Below, one piece after another: positions 9,998 through 17,987 of a stretch of 64,000 nt of DNA. This stretch comes from Candidatus Rifleibacteriota bacterium. GTDB taxonomy: Bacteria > Muiribacteriota > Ozemobacteria > Ozemobacterales > Ozemobacteraceae. The translations under genes were made by a program, and so were the position numbers. Location of the stretch: the NCBI GenBank assembly GCA_015232575.1, contig JADFZL010000007.1, positions 126,277 through 190,276 on the forward strand, written 5' to 3'. Position 1 is the stretch's first letter. Every line of letters starts with the position of its first letter. Below the pieces are notes generated by a model. It was not told the origin of the DNA, made no database searches, and saw only the letters and a list, made by a program, of their open reading frames with translations.

Positions 9998-12304
9998 CTA
10001 TGAATCAGTATTAGTATTTGTTTTAATCAGGTCTTTCTGCCTGATCGTTTTTCCGGAAACAGCCAGAAGGGAGCAAGTCAGAAGCAGGTCATAGAAAAGT
10101 CCGATGAGAAGTGTCATTGCAGAAAAGAGGCCGAAATTCTTTGTCGGTCCGAAGTCTGAAAGACAGAGAATTCCAAGCCCGAGAATTGGAATAATCGAAA
10201 CTGAGACTATTGCCCATGAATAATTTATCATAATTCTGATTCTGCATGTCGCAGGTGAATGATCTTTTGACTCATCCCTGAAAAAAGCGTACAACACGTG
10301 AATGGTGTCGTCAACTATTGTTCCGAGACAGATACATGGACCCATCGCAGTCGCTGGTTCAATGTGAACTCCGAGCCAGCCCATGACTCCCAGAGAGGAT
10401 ATTATCGGCAGGATATTTACCAGAAAGCTTATCCACAATGCACGCCAGCTTTTGAATGCAAGACCGATCAGCAGAAAAATTCCTATTACAGAAGTGCTCA
10501 TGGATGCAATCTGAATTTTCAGAGCTTCATTTTCAACAATTGCTGAAAGATAGAGACGGCCTGTTGCTGAAACATGAATCATATTTCCACCAATTGAAGC
10601 AGCAGCTTTTTGAATACGTCGTACTGTTTCCTCAACGCTTACTGAATCGCCATGTTTGAGATTCACGGTGATTCTTGCCTGATCAAGGTATGGAATATTC
10701 AGAAGGCTTGCGGTTAATACCGGCATTTTAGCGGTTGCAATTCTGAGTGCGCATTCCAGTTCAGCTTGATTTTTCGGAAAAAAAGGATGTGAGCCGGTCA
10801 GTTCGCCACAGATTTCCTCAACAAGTAAAGATGGAGAAGAAAAAGATACAACTTCAGGGTCTGACGCAACAGCAGCATGAAACTTGCTTATTGTAAGGAA
10901 TGAATTTATTGAGGCAAATGATTCATGTTTTGATTCGAGAATAAACGAAACCATCCTGCTTCCAATAAGAAAATTTGATTGTACGAATTTATTGGCAGTG
11001 ACAAGGGAATCATTCTCTGGAAAAGCTTCAAGAGGCTCTTTTCCATATTTCAGAAAAAAACATCCGCTTCCAGTGACGGCGGTAAATATCAATGCCGAGA
11101 CTAATATTATAAAAGGACTGGGCAGCCATCTTAAAAGAAATCTTCCGACTTTCCTTTCCGAATAATTTTCAATAAGATCATCTGTCTTAATTTCCGTTTT
11201 GGGAAGACCGGATAGAATAATTGGCAGAAAGATATAAACCAGAAAGAAAGCCAGTCCGCAGCCTAATGCTGAAAAGATTGAAAATGCCCTGATTCCCTGA
11301 ATCGGTGAAAAAACCTGAGAAATAAATCCTCCTGTGGTTGTAGCAGCGCATAATAATCCTGCCGGAAGATTTTCTTTCAGAGCGGCAAGAGAGATGCTGC
11401 GAAAATCACATCTTTCATGCATAAGCTGAACGTTTCTTATGTATATAAATTTATTGATGAATTGAATTGAAAGCGAAAGAGCGATGAACATTATGATAGG
11501 AGTCAGAAGAGAGGAAAAAATCGATATTTTATAACCCAGAAGCGCGAATATTCCATGTGTCCAGATTGTTGGAAGCATTACGCAGAAAAGAATTGCAAGC
11601 GTTATTCGAACTGATCGGAATAAAAAGAAAGCCAGAATCAATGAACTGCAGAAGCTCAGTAATATGAAACGGGAATTTTCAGTAATCAGCCTGCTGACGT
11701 ATCTTTCCGCAAATACCGGATATCCGGACATGTACCATTTGTTTTCGCCGATTTCAGCATTTAAAAGTTTTCTGAGTGATCTTACAAGATTATGTGATTC
11801 GACCGCTGAAAGCTGTTTCAAATTTATAAACAGTGCCTGAGCTTTTTCATCAGACGATATCAGAAATCCCCGGGAAAATGAACTGGTGCGTAGTCTTTCG
11901 ATCATACGCCGCAAATAACGGGGCCTCATTTCAAGCCATGAAATTTTATTGTCATCTTCAATTCCAATTGCTCTGGCAGAATCGTAAACACTTTGAACGC
12001 CACAAAGCGCTTCAATCTTCCTGCGTATTTTGAAAACAATGCTAAGCGCCTTGATAGAAAGAGATTCAATTGGAATTGCAATCATAATTTGATCATCCGG
12101 ACCAAATGTTCGTATTGATTCGTGGTATTTTTCCAGAAGGTCGGGGCGGTCGCCCATCAGATCTTTCAATTCATATTCGAACTTGTTTGTTACGGCAAGC
12201 CACCCGAGAAAGGCTGTTATCAGAAGAGAAAAAATGTAAAGAATTTTTCTTCTGTTGTACGCAGGCCCAAGAATTATTGAGGAAAAATAATCAGTGATAT
12301 TCAC
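9998..12304 (-). CDS. RND-superfamily exporter, MMPL/HAE3-like
   Basis: This 768-residue inner-membrane protein has the duplicated RND layout. One N-terminal membrane segment (residues about 20-40) is followed by an extracytoplasmic domain, a block of membrane segments, and the same arrangement repeated in the second half. The second half carries VDDTIHVLYAF, typical of the proton-relay segment of HAE3/MMPL proteins. The equivalent segment in the first half (FIALSLSIQFINKF) has no acidic residue, so the two halves are asymmetric. Known relatives export hopanoids, lipids or lipoprotein-linked substrates; the substrate here cannot be told. The gene stands alone between repeat-bearing gaps, and the start at ATG 12304 has only a weak ribosome binding site. 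Confidence 0.9.
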   Translation of the reverse strand: MNITDYFSSIILGPAYNRRKILYIFSLLITAFLGWLAVTNKFEYELKDLMGDRPDLLEKYHESIRTFGPDDQIMIAIPIESLSIKALSIVFKIRRKIEALCGVQSVYDSARAIGIEDDNKISWLEMRPRYLRRMIERLRTSSFSRGFLISSDEKAQALFINLKQLSAVESHNLVRSLRKLLNAEIGENKWYMSGYPVFAERYVSRLITENSRFILLSFCSSLILAFFLFRSVRITLAILFCVMLPTIWTHGIFALLGYKISIFSSLLTPIIMFIALSLSIQFINKFIYIRNVQLMHERCDFRSISLAALKENLPAGLLCAATTTGGFISQVFSPIQGIRAFSIFSALGCGLAFFLVYIFLPIILSGLPKTEIKTDDLIENYSERKVGRFLLRWLPSPFIILVSALIFTAVTGSGCFFLKYGKEPLEAFPENDSLVTANKFVQSNFLIGSRMVSFILESKHESFASINSFLTISKFHAAVASDPEVVSFSSPSLLVEEICGELTGSHPFFPKNQAELECALRIATAKMPVLTASLLNIPYLDQARITVNLKHGDSVSVEETVRRIQKAAASIGGNMIHVSATGRLYLSAIVENEALKIQIASMSTSVIGIFLLIGLAFKSWRALWISFLVNILPIISSLGVMGWLGVHIEPATAMGPCICLGTIVDDTIHVLYAFFRDESKDHSPATCRIRIMINYSWAIVSVSIIPILGLGILCLSDFGPTKNFGLFSAMTLLIGLFYDLLLTCSLLAVSGKTIRQKDLIKTNTNTDS

Positions 12305-12326
12305 TTTTTCATATCACCTCAGAAAT

Positions 12327-12503
12327 CTAAGTACCGCAAATCTTAATAACTGATTCATTTAAGCTCCAGAGTTTCTACTATGTCATTTCGACCGAAGGGA
12401 GAAATCTTGCATTTGTGAGATCTCTTACATTCTTTCGAGATGACATCCCACCACAAAGTTAAAATGCAAGTTTGCCTCCGTATTTAAGAATTTGCGTACT
12501 AAG
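12327..12503. repeat. MITE-like palindromic repeat, copy 2
   Basis: The outer ends are inverted: CTAAGTACCGCAAATCTTAA at 12327 and TTAAGAATTTGCGTACTAAG ending at 12503. The palindromic core at 12381-12445 reads TGTCATTTCGACCGAAGGGA and then GAAATCT, and is mirrored by GAGATCTCTTACATTCTTTC and GAGATGACA. This is the best-preserved full-length copy in the window. The rest of the gap 12305-12621 shows no gene. Confidence 0.8.
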
Positions 12504-12621
12504 GGCCCGCGCAGGAATAACATGAGCATTTTTTAATGCGATAATTGTTTGAAGATAAGTGAATTCAAGCATAAGTTGTAATGATACCGAAAAAATTGCT
12601 TAAGTTATTTATGTGCGAGCC

Positions 12622-14142
12622 CTAAGGATGGGAAGCAGTTGGTTTTTGAATGAGTTTCTGAAGAAGTTCAGGATATCGGCCCTGCCAGGCAGAATAGCCT
12701 CCGAAAAGAACTTTAACATTTCTATGTCCGCTTTTTGCAAGTCTGTATCCGGCGCCGAGTGAAAATATGCCGGTAGAGCACATGAGAACTACTTCTTTAT
12801 CCAGCGGAATACCGGGAATATATTTTTCAAATCCGATATGAGAAAGGTTCTGAGCTCCGGGAATCGATGGAGAAAAGAATCTTTCATGTGGAAGGCGCAG
12901 ATCAATAAGATATGTACTGTTTGATAAGATTCTGCTTTCTGTTAAATGTTCCGGATCAATAAACGAAAATCCTTCTGGATCGCCTTTCAGAACTTGATTC
13001 AGAGCCCACAGAAAAAACAGAACATCAATGATGTCTGTTGAAGGTCCCATGCTGACTCTTATGCTTGAAAGTGCCAATTCTTCAGATATTCCCATGCCAA
13101 GAAGAACATGCGATGGCTCAATTCGATTTGCAGTACAGGCTGAGCCAATGGAAACAGATACCCCGTAACAGTCCAGCCCTGCGAGCAGTCGTATTCCACT
13201 TATTTCGGGAAATGTCAGATTGAGTGTTCCGGGAAGTTGCCAGCGCTCCTGAGACTCATTAATAATAAGTTTGGGGAATAGCAGTCGGCAGCCATATTTA
13301 ATTACTTTTCGAAGTCGGCAAAGCTTTTGAAATGTTTTCTGCCGATTTTTTTCAGCAATGCTTGAAGCGAGTGCGAAACCTGCGATCTGGTGAATTCCTT
13401 CGGTGCCGGCTCTAAGCAGTTGTTCCTGCTCTCCACCGAAAATCAGCGGAGTCCAGGAATATCTGCCACTCGAATAAAGTAACCCACAGCCTTTGGGACC
13501 CTGAATTTTATGGGATGAAACCGTCAGAAAATCGCAACCAAGTTCGTTTACATGTACGGGAATCTTTCCGAAACTTTGTACGGCATCAATATGCAGTGGA
13601 ATGTTTCTACTTCGTGCAATTTCTGAAATTTCACGTACAGGTTGAATTATTCCTGTTTCATTATTAGCATGCATGATTGAAATCAGGCATGTTTCAGCTC
13701 TTATGTTTGCGGCAATCTCTTCGGGATTAACGCGTCCATAGGAAGTGGCGGGAAGATATGTTACACTGTGTCCCATTTCTTCGATCTGCCCGGCGGCGCC
13801 CAGTATTGATTCATGCTCAATTTTACCGGTAATGAGATGTTTGCCTGTTTTTTTGAAGAAAGTGCCTTTAAGTGCGGTGTTGTTGGCTTCTGTTCCACCA
13901 GATGTAAAATAAATATTTTCCGGATTGCATTTGAGAATGCTGGCAATTGTTTTTCTGGATTCTTCGATATGTCCACGCGAAATTCGCCCTTGAGTGTGCA
14001 GCGATGAGGCATTTCCATAGACATTCTGCAGAATATTATTCATTTGTCTTTGAACAAGTTCATGAACAGGAGTTGATGCATTATGGTCAAGATAAGCTCC
14101 TGGATTGAATAGCAGACGAAGCAGCTTAAGCATAATCATCAC
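12622..14142 (-). CDS. Cysteine desulfurase (NifS/IscS class V) fused to a rhodanese domain
   Basis: This 506-residue fusion has a PLP-dependent cysteine desulfurase at residues about 15-385. It shows YLDHNASTP, IEHES with H110, HIDAVQ at 184-189, SSHKIQGPKG with the PLP lysine K212, and SIGSACTANR with the persulfide-forming C336. A C-terminal rhodanese domain at about 405-498 has the active-site loop CSTGIFSLG with C455. A natural reading is that sulfur removed from cysteine by the first domain is passed to C455 of the second and then to an acceptor. No IscU or tRNA-thiolation gene is nearby. The start is uncertain, since GTG, ATG and ATG codons cluster in the first four positions; any of them leaves the domains intact. 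The gene is monocistronic. Confidence 0.93.
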   Translation of the reverse strand: MMIMLKLLRLLFNPGAYLDHNASTPVHELVQRQMNNILQNVYGNASSLHTQGRISRGHIEESRKTIASILKCNPENIYFTSGGTEANNTALKGTFFKKTGKHLITGKIEHESILGAAGQIEEMGHSVTYLPATSYGRVNPEEIAANIRAETCLISIMHANNETGIIQPVREISEIARSRNIPLHIDAVQSFGKIPVHVNELGCDFLTVSSHKIQGPKGCGLLYSSGRYSWTPLIFGGEQEQLLRAGTEGIHQIAGFALASSIAEKNRQKTFQKLCRLRKVIKYGCRLLFPKLIINESQERWQLPGTLNLTFPEISGIRLLAGLDCYGVSVSIGSACTANRIEPSHVLLGMGISEELALSSIRVSMGPSTDIIDVLFFLWALNQVLKGDPEGFSFIDPEHLTESRILSNSTYLIDLRLPHERFFSPSIPGAQNLSHIGFEKYIPGIPLDKEVVLMCSTGIFSLGAGYRLAKSGHRNVKVLFGGYSAWQGRYPELLQKLIQKPTASHP

Positions 14143-14279
14143 GAATTCTTAATTGGAATTTCATATTTTGTACTCTCACATATTGGTAATTAAATAGCAT
14201 GGGAATTCAAACGGCCTTGTAACTATTTCAGATTCATTGTTGCCAGTGGGTGCATTCCGGAAAAGGGGTCATATTTTGC

Positions 14280-14311
14280 TGTCATTTCGATCGAAGGGAG
14301 AAATCTTGCAT
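14280..14311. repeat. Half copy of the palindromic repeat
   Basis: TGTCATTTCGATCGAAGGGA followed by GAAATCTTGCA is the left arm of the dispersed element; no mirrored right arm follows. It lies in the gap 14143-14379, where nothing else was recognised. Confidence 0.65.
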
Positions 14312-14379
14312 TCCCTGATTTATTTAACCTTTCATAAATAGTCCGCCAGGTGGGCGATATTCAATTAATGGCATCCGAC

Positions 14380-15018
14380 TTAGAAAATGCCTGGAATAAA
14401 GCGGTATCTGACACGTTCCATATATTCCTTATATTCAGGGAACTGTGATAGAAAACGCTCTTCAAGGATGGCTCTCCAGACATAAATCAGGGTTGATATT
14501 ATTCCTATTAAAAGATTTAATACTGATGGATGTCGGAAGATGATGCCGAATCTCATAAGAATGTCTGTGCCATACATTGGATGACGAACAATCGAGTAAA
14601 GTCCGTTAGTTTTAACTTCGCGTACTGCAATAAGAATTCCAAAGCTTTTTCCCAGATTAAGAAGCGTGATCATTCCGGCAATAACTGAAATAAAGAGAAT
14701 TATATTTGAAACATACAATTGCCAGTCATGGGAAGCTGCAATTTTCAAGTCAAGAAATGCACCAGAAAAAAAAGCTGCCAGAGCGACCGTTTGATGTAGA
14801 TAATTGCTTTGTACGGAAACGTGTTTTTTGCGTATCAGAATAATAACTGTCAGAATAATATTATGTACAACCCAGATTCCTTCTGTTATTCCAAACTCAT
14901 TGTTTCTGTAGCTCTCAATTGCCTGAATGGCAAAAAAACGTGCAAAAGAAACAAAGAGAATAAGGTTAATGATCATTTGTCCATGTTTTTCAAAAAGCTC
15001 TTTTAATTTTGTTTTCAT
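14380..15018 (-). CDS. ICMT/PEMT-like membrane methyltransferase
   Basis: This 212-residue integral membrane protein has about five hydrophobic segments and the C-terminal signature of isoprenylcysteine carboxyl methyltransferase and phospholipid methyltransferase relatives: YSIVRHPMYGTDI for SAM binding, then LEERFLSQFPEYKEYMERV and a final RYRFIPG. In bacteria such proteins methylate lipids or small isoprenoid or thiol substrates, and the substrate is usually unknown. A long non-conserved N-terminus carries two membrane segments. It starts at ATG 15018 and appears monocistronic. Confidence 0.8.
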   Translation of the reverse strand: MKTKLKELFEKHGQMIINLILFVSFARFFAIQAIESYRNNEFGITEGIWVVHNIILTVIILIRKKHVSVQSNYLHQTVALAAFFSGAFLDLKIAASHDWQLYVSNIILFISVIAGMITLLNLGKSFGILIAVREVKTNGLYSIVRHPMYGTDILMRFGIIFRHPSVLNLLIGIISTLIYVWRAILEERFLSQFPEYKEYMERVRYRFIPGIF

Positions 15019-15077
15019 ATTAAGCTGCTCAGTTCTTTAAATTGTATCTTTCAACTTCAAAAAGTCACAAATTCCTT

Positions 15078-15173
15078 TTACACTTCATCCTTCAAAGGAT
15101 CTTCAATTTTCAAAAAATCGAATTCTTTGAAATCATCAATGTTTTTTGTATACAAACCACCTGTTGCGTACAT
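15078..15173 (-). pseudogene. C-terminal remnant of a PIN-domain (VapC-like) toxin
   Basis: A 31-codon frame starts 1 nt after the stop codon of the antitoxin-like gene and reads MYATGGLYTKNIDDFKEF and so on, ending in KIEDPL-KDEV. The LYTKNIDDF...L.I.DPL pattern is the conserved last strand of PIN-domain toxins. The N-terminal roughly 100 residues with the catalytic acids are missing, so it is a truncated, probably inactive toxin. The start codon is probably a junction artefact. Confidence 0.5.
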
Positions 15174-15174
15174 A

Positions 15175-15363
15175 TTAAAATTCACGCTCCGCATAAATAA
15201 TATCTCTGTCTGGCAAAATATCCTGCCCTAAATCAAAGGTTTCTACAGTAAATTTATCAGATTTGGAGCGGGATTTCTTTTTAAGGTTATTAATATCCTG
15301 CTTAAGCGAGTTCAACAGAATCTCCATTAAGTGTAGCCGCTCTTCAATAGGAATGTTCTTCAA
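15175..15363 (-). CDS. Antitoxin-like small protein
   Basis: This 62-residue frame begins with TTG at 15363 and contains IPIEERLHLMEILLNSL followed by KFTVETFDLGQDILPDRD and YAERE. That layout, with a helical N-terminus and a C-terminal F.LG.D...R..YAER tail, is common in antitoxins encoded next to PIN toxins. A truncated PIN remnant follows directly, which supports the call. The frame stays open upstream, into the winged-helix remnant at 15364-15704, so the true start is unclear and the gene may be a fusion product of decay. Function is probably lost with the toxin. Confidence 0.5.
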   Translation of the reverse strand: MKNIPIEERLHLMEILLNSLKQDINNLKKKSRSKSDKFTVETFDLGQDILPDRDIIYAEREF

Positions 15364-15704
15364 TTGTCCAAGTGTTTCCTGTACAATCTGTTTTCTCCTT
15401 GTTAATTTGCCTAGTTTTAGCGCGTCTTCGCCTTCGGTGGTAATATACTGTTGCCCCTTTTTCTTTAATAAAAACCCAGCTTTAATGCAATCAATAGAGA
15501 AAAAGTGAAGAATTGACTCCCAGCGAATATACCCAGTTTTTCATATTTTTCTTTCGCCTAATCATCCAATTCTACGTTTTTTTGGACTTTTTCTAATACA
15601 TCCTGCGCAGGCAATTGTCCGCCTGATTCTTTGATTGTTTTCAACGCAGCAAAGATTACTTTAGCAGCAAGCGCTCTTGACCTGGATATCTCTTTTTCTA
15701 CCAT
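15364..15704 (-). pseudogene. Broken winged-helix (Mrr_N-like) restriction-type protein
   Basis: Starting at ATG 15704, with GAGGT 6 nt upstream, the frame reads MVEKEISRSRALAAKVIFAA and continues to QKNVELDD, where a TAG stop interrupts it. After the stop it continues AKEKYEKLG and then needs a -1 base correction in a Gly codon to reach YIRWESILHFFSIDCIKAGF and KKKGQQYITTEGEDAL. Joined, this matches the N-terminal winged helix seen in Mrr-type restriction proteins, where a Trp normally stands at the TAG position. One nonsense and one frameshift mutation, and the lack of any nuclease domain, mark it as a decaying gene. It runs in frame into the antitoxin-like sequence. Confidence 0.65.
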
Positions 15705-16125
15705 GATTTTACCTCATTTACTTGCTTGCGCAAGACACAATGAACTAGCTCCTGATTTTATTATACGAATTCAATGATAATGCTTTTTTAAAAATGAAGC
15801 AACCGGAAGCTTATTCTTTCTGATCAAGAAAATAAAAAAAGCTTCGTTATTCATCATCCGCTTCGATTATTGATTACCCATTGCCAAAGTCACTATTCAT
15901 GGTCTAAACAAACCAAAAAAAACTTTGAGCGACCTCTGTTCCATTGAATGCGAAACCCTTCCATCGCAGGATTTCCCATCCTGCGACGCATACAGGCGTT
16001 GTAAACCAGCGGTTGATGATAATCCAATGAGCGCGGAAATTATCCATTGAAGAGTATCCCAACCATTGTCGCTTCCAAGGAGAATATTCCCGTCACGATC
16101 TTACCGTCGGACTTTGAGCGAGTCA
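15705..16125. other. Gene-free stretch with a hairpin and an 11-bp direct repeat
   Basis: No gene was found. There is a hairpin CGCAGGAT-TTCCC-ATCCTGCG at 15965-15985, and a direct repeat ACTTTGAGCGA at 15922-15932 and 16111-16121. The second copy lies just outside the attC-like site. The stretch may be old cassette or transposon debris. Confidence 0.4.
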
Positions 16126-16225
16126 GCTAACGCTGCGGTTGAGCGGAATTGAAAGATGGGTGCGGGGTTTGCCCAAACAAGACCCGTGACTGGCTTTCAA
16201 TTTCCGCTCGAACCGCCTGTTCGAT
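16126..16225 (-). other. Integron attC-like recombination site
   Basis: On the minus strand the site begins near ATCGAACAGGCGGTTCGAGC and ends with ACCGCAGCGTTAGC. The arms GCGGTT-GAGCGGAATTGAAAG (16135-16155) and CTTTCAATTTCCGCTC-G-AACCGC (16194-16216) pair over about 20 bp with one extra unpaired G, as in attC sites. The GTTAGC end resembles the attC insertion point (GTTRRRY), although the third R is C and the opposite simple site is imperfect. The loop can fold further (GTTTG-GG-CAAAC). The reading frame at 16197 stops inside the arm, as is usual for integron cassettes. No integrase gene is visible in the window. Confidence 0.5.
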
Positions 16226-16712
16226 TTTCTTTTATTATCTTTAATAATCTATTGTACGTCTCCACAATTCTTCCTTCAAGGAATTTTAACTCATCATAAC
16301 TTGGTTCCTCTGCTCCTTGTTTCTCATGGTTCGCGTATTTCAAAAAAAGGATTTTTATCAAATAGTTTCTTTTGGCTTCCAATTTCTCAGACTTAAGCTT
16401 TAATTGGAGAAGCAAATGGTAATCATCCAAGATTTTATGGATTTCTCCAAAAATTTCCTTTTTGAAATTATCAATTAAATTTACTCTATCAAAATCAGCA
16501 TTATTGCGAAGGAACTCATTTAGAAAAAATACTTTTTCACCATCATTTGCATTTTCTAATTTGCCATTTAATGAATCAAGCATCCGATGCAAGTTTTTTT
16601 CAATTTTCGCTTGCATTGAATGTTTTTGAAAAGCTGCAAAAACCAAAACAAAAAGAAAGAAGCAGAGGAAAAGAGTAAAACAACCGCAACGGCTTTGAAA
16701 TAGACTCTTCAT
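16197..16712 (-). CDS. Small membrane-anchored protein, possible integron cassette gene
   Basis: I do not recognise this 171-residue protein. It has one N-terminal membrane segment (CFTLFLCFFLFVLVFAAF, residues about 11-28) followed by a charged, helical, coiled-coil-prone domain exposed to the periplasm, with no cysteine or obvious catalytic motif. The last codons (TGGSSGN and stop) are read from the arm of the attC-like site, so the gene and site behave as one cassette. It differs in style from its neighbours, which supports acquisition. An overlapping 67-residue frame upstream (16719-16922) has no family resemblance and is not called. Confidence 0.55.
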   Translation of the reverse strand: MKSLFQSRCGCFTLFLCFFLFVLVFAAFQKHSMQAKIEKNLHRMLDSLNGKLENANDGEKVFFLNEFLRNNADFDRVNLIDNFKKEIFGEIHKILDDYHLLLQLKLKSEKLEAKRNYLIKILFLKYANHEKQGAEEPSYDELKFLEGRIVETYNRLLKIIKENRTGGSSGN

Positions 16713-17025
16713 ACCGCCTCAAAGAAAGTCTAATGGGCAGCAACATAAATCACCTGACGAAGAACCCGTTTTTACCATATTTTTGTTTGAAATTGAATTG
16801 GATCCTCTTCTTCTAATAGAAGGGGAAACTGGAGGCTGGTGTAAAATATTTGAATGCATATTGTTGGTTCCAAGGATACTTCTGTAATTCAAAATGGTCA
16901 AGTAAATTCTGTTACAACACATAGCAAAACATGAATCCGTGGGGAGGCGTGCAGTTTTCCCGAACCGGGCTCCCTACGCAGTCCGCGCTTCTTTCGGCGG
17001 TTTCCCACCTTGAGAAAGGTTCTCC
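16713..17025. other. Gene-free stretch with a GC-rich hairpin
   Basis: No convincing gene was found. At 16942-16974 GGGAG and CTCCC enclose GCGTGCAGTTTTCCCGAACC and GGG. Read on the minus strand this resembles the small conserved hairpin at the 3' end of group II introns, but the stem pairs poorly and no reverse transcriptase is adjacent, so it is noted only as possible debris. Confidence 0.25.
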
Positions 17026-17226
17026 CTAGTCCATAGTCACAGAAGAGTTTTATAATAGTCTTGACATTGTAGGAAAATAGCCGATCGGTAATGAGGAAAA
17101 CGCTTGTTTTATTGTCATCTCGACCGAAGGGAGAGATCTCCGCAAGATTAGAAGATTTCTCCCTTCAGTCGAAATGACATCAGAATAACAAGTTTATCAT
17201 AAAGTTCAATTATGACTAAGGACTAG
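17026..17226. repeat. MITE-like palindromic repeat, copy 3
   Basis: The outer inverted ends are CTAGTCCATAGTCA (17026-17039) and TGACTAAGGACTAG (17213-17226), with 13 of 14 positions matching. The core at 17113-17179 reads TGTCATCTCGACCGAAGGGA at the left and TCTCCCTTCAGTCGAAATGA followed by CA at the right. The ends differ from those of copies 1 and 2, so different outer sequences carry the same core. Confidence 0.75.
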
Positions 17227-17250
17227 TGTACCTTTTTACGGTTTTGTGCA

Positions 17251-17697
17251 TCAGGCATTTTTTTGAATTTCGCTGAAAAGAGTTTTCAGGTCATCTGGGT
17301 CATCGTAATCGGCAAGATTACGAATTTCTGCGCAGGCATTTGATATCGAGGCAATTTCAATTGAATTCTGTGTGACTGCTCCGTTGAAATATAGAAAATC
17401 TTTCTCTCTGTTAAAAACATTAATTTCAATTGAAGCTCTACTGCCGGGTCTTATTGAGTCTGTTATGCATAATTTGTCGAAAGAAGAAAATAATGCACAA
17501 TTTTTGAAGTCGGAAGATAGAACTTCAAGCCAGTATGCAGCCTGAAAGAGGCATTCAGTGAGAAGAACCGGAGGAAATAAAGATGCTTGGCCCAGAGAAC
17601 TTTTCAAGTCATATTCTTCGAAAGAAACCACTTTCAGACCGCGAAAATATTCGTTGGGCCTGAAATCTGAAACTCTGTCAATAAATCTGTATCTCAC
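17251..17697 (-). CDS. FabZ/FabA-like hot-dog protein without the catalytic histidine
   Basis: The 148-residue protein starts like a (3R)-hydroxyacyl-ACP dehydratase (RYRFIDRVSDF...V) and has the long central helix after a PPVLLTECLFQAAYWLE segment, equivalent to PGVLIVEALAQAA of FabZ. The FabZ motif GHFPxxPxxPG is replaced by LGQASLFPPV, so the catalytic His is absent. It may bind an acyl-ACP or form a heterodimer rather than act as a dehydratase. It lies downstream of the acyl carrier protein gene in the same direction, separated by about 290 bp that hold two repeats, so it may belong to the same lipid-related operon (17251-22740). The fold assignment comes from motif resemblance only. Confidence 0.6.
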   Translation of the reverse strand: MRYRFIDRVSDFRPNEYFRGLKVVSFEEYDLKSSLGQASLFPPVLLTECLFQAAYWLEVLSSDFKNCALFSSFDKLCITDSIRPGSRASIEINVFNREKDFLYFNGAVTQNSIEIASISNACAEIRNLADYDDPDDLKTLFSEIQKNA

Positions 17698-17764
17698 AGT
17701 GTTATCTCTTCTAAGGGTGGGTATACCCAGCAGTGTCTATTATCAAAATGAGGTAGTACTTTGC

Positions 17765-17843
17765 TGTCATTTCTACCGAAGGGAGAAATCTAGTTATATT
17801 ACGTCGAGGTAGTGTGAGATCTCTCTCTCCGGTCGAGATGACA
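17765..17843. repeat. Palindromic repeat core, copy 4
   Basis: TGTCATTTCTACCGAAGGGA and GAAATCT at the left are mirrored by AGATCTCTCTCTCCGGTCGA and GATGACA at the right. No clear outer inverted ends were seen. It separates the hot-dog gene from the acyl carrier protein gene. Confidence 0.7.
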
Positions 17844-17923
17844 ACGGATCAAGTATTTTAACATTATCAATCGGTTATTTTCATATCAGTGTCAGAATTT
17901 GCGTACATATCTTCAAGTTTAAA

Positions 17924-17957
17924 TTCCGTGTTAATCCGTGTCCATCCGTGGTTAAAA
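17924..17957 (-). repeat. AACCACGGA-type repeat 3' of the ACP gene
   Basis: Read on the minus strand: GATTTTAACCACGGATGGAC, then ACGGATTAACACGGAA. It begins about 30 nt after the stop codon of the acyl carrier protein gene. Similar copies lie at 47913-47938 and 54047-54083, each directly after a minus-strand stop codon. Confidence 0.6.
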
Positions 17958-17987
17958 TCATTCTTATATCACAACTTTTAGAAGTGC

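Noticed and set aside
16719-16922. 67-codon frame upstream of the cassette-like gene
   Set aside because: No signal, domain or ribosome binding site; composition looks random and it fills a repeat-poor gap only.
16942-16974. Group II intron 3' hairpin
   Set aside because: The resemblance is loose, the stem pairs poorly and no intron-encoded reverse transcriptase is nearby.
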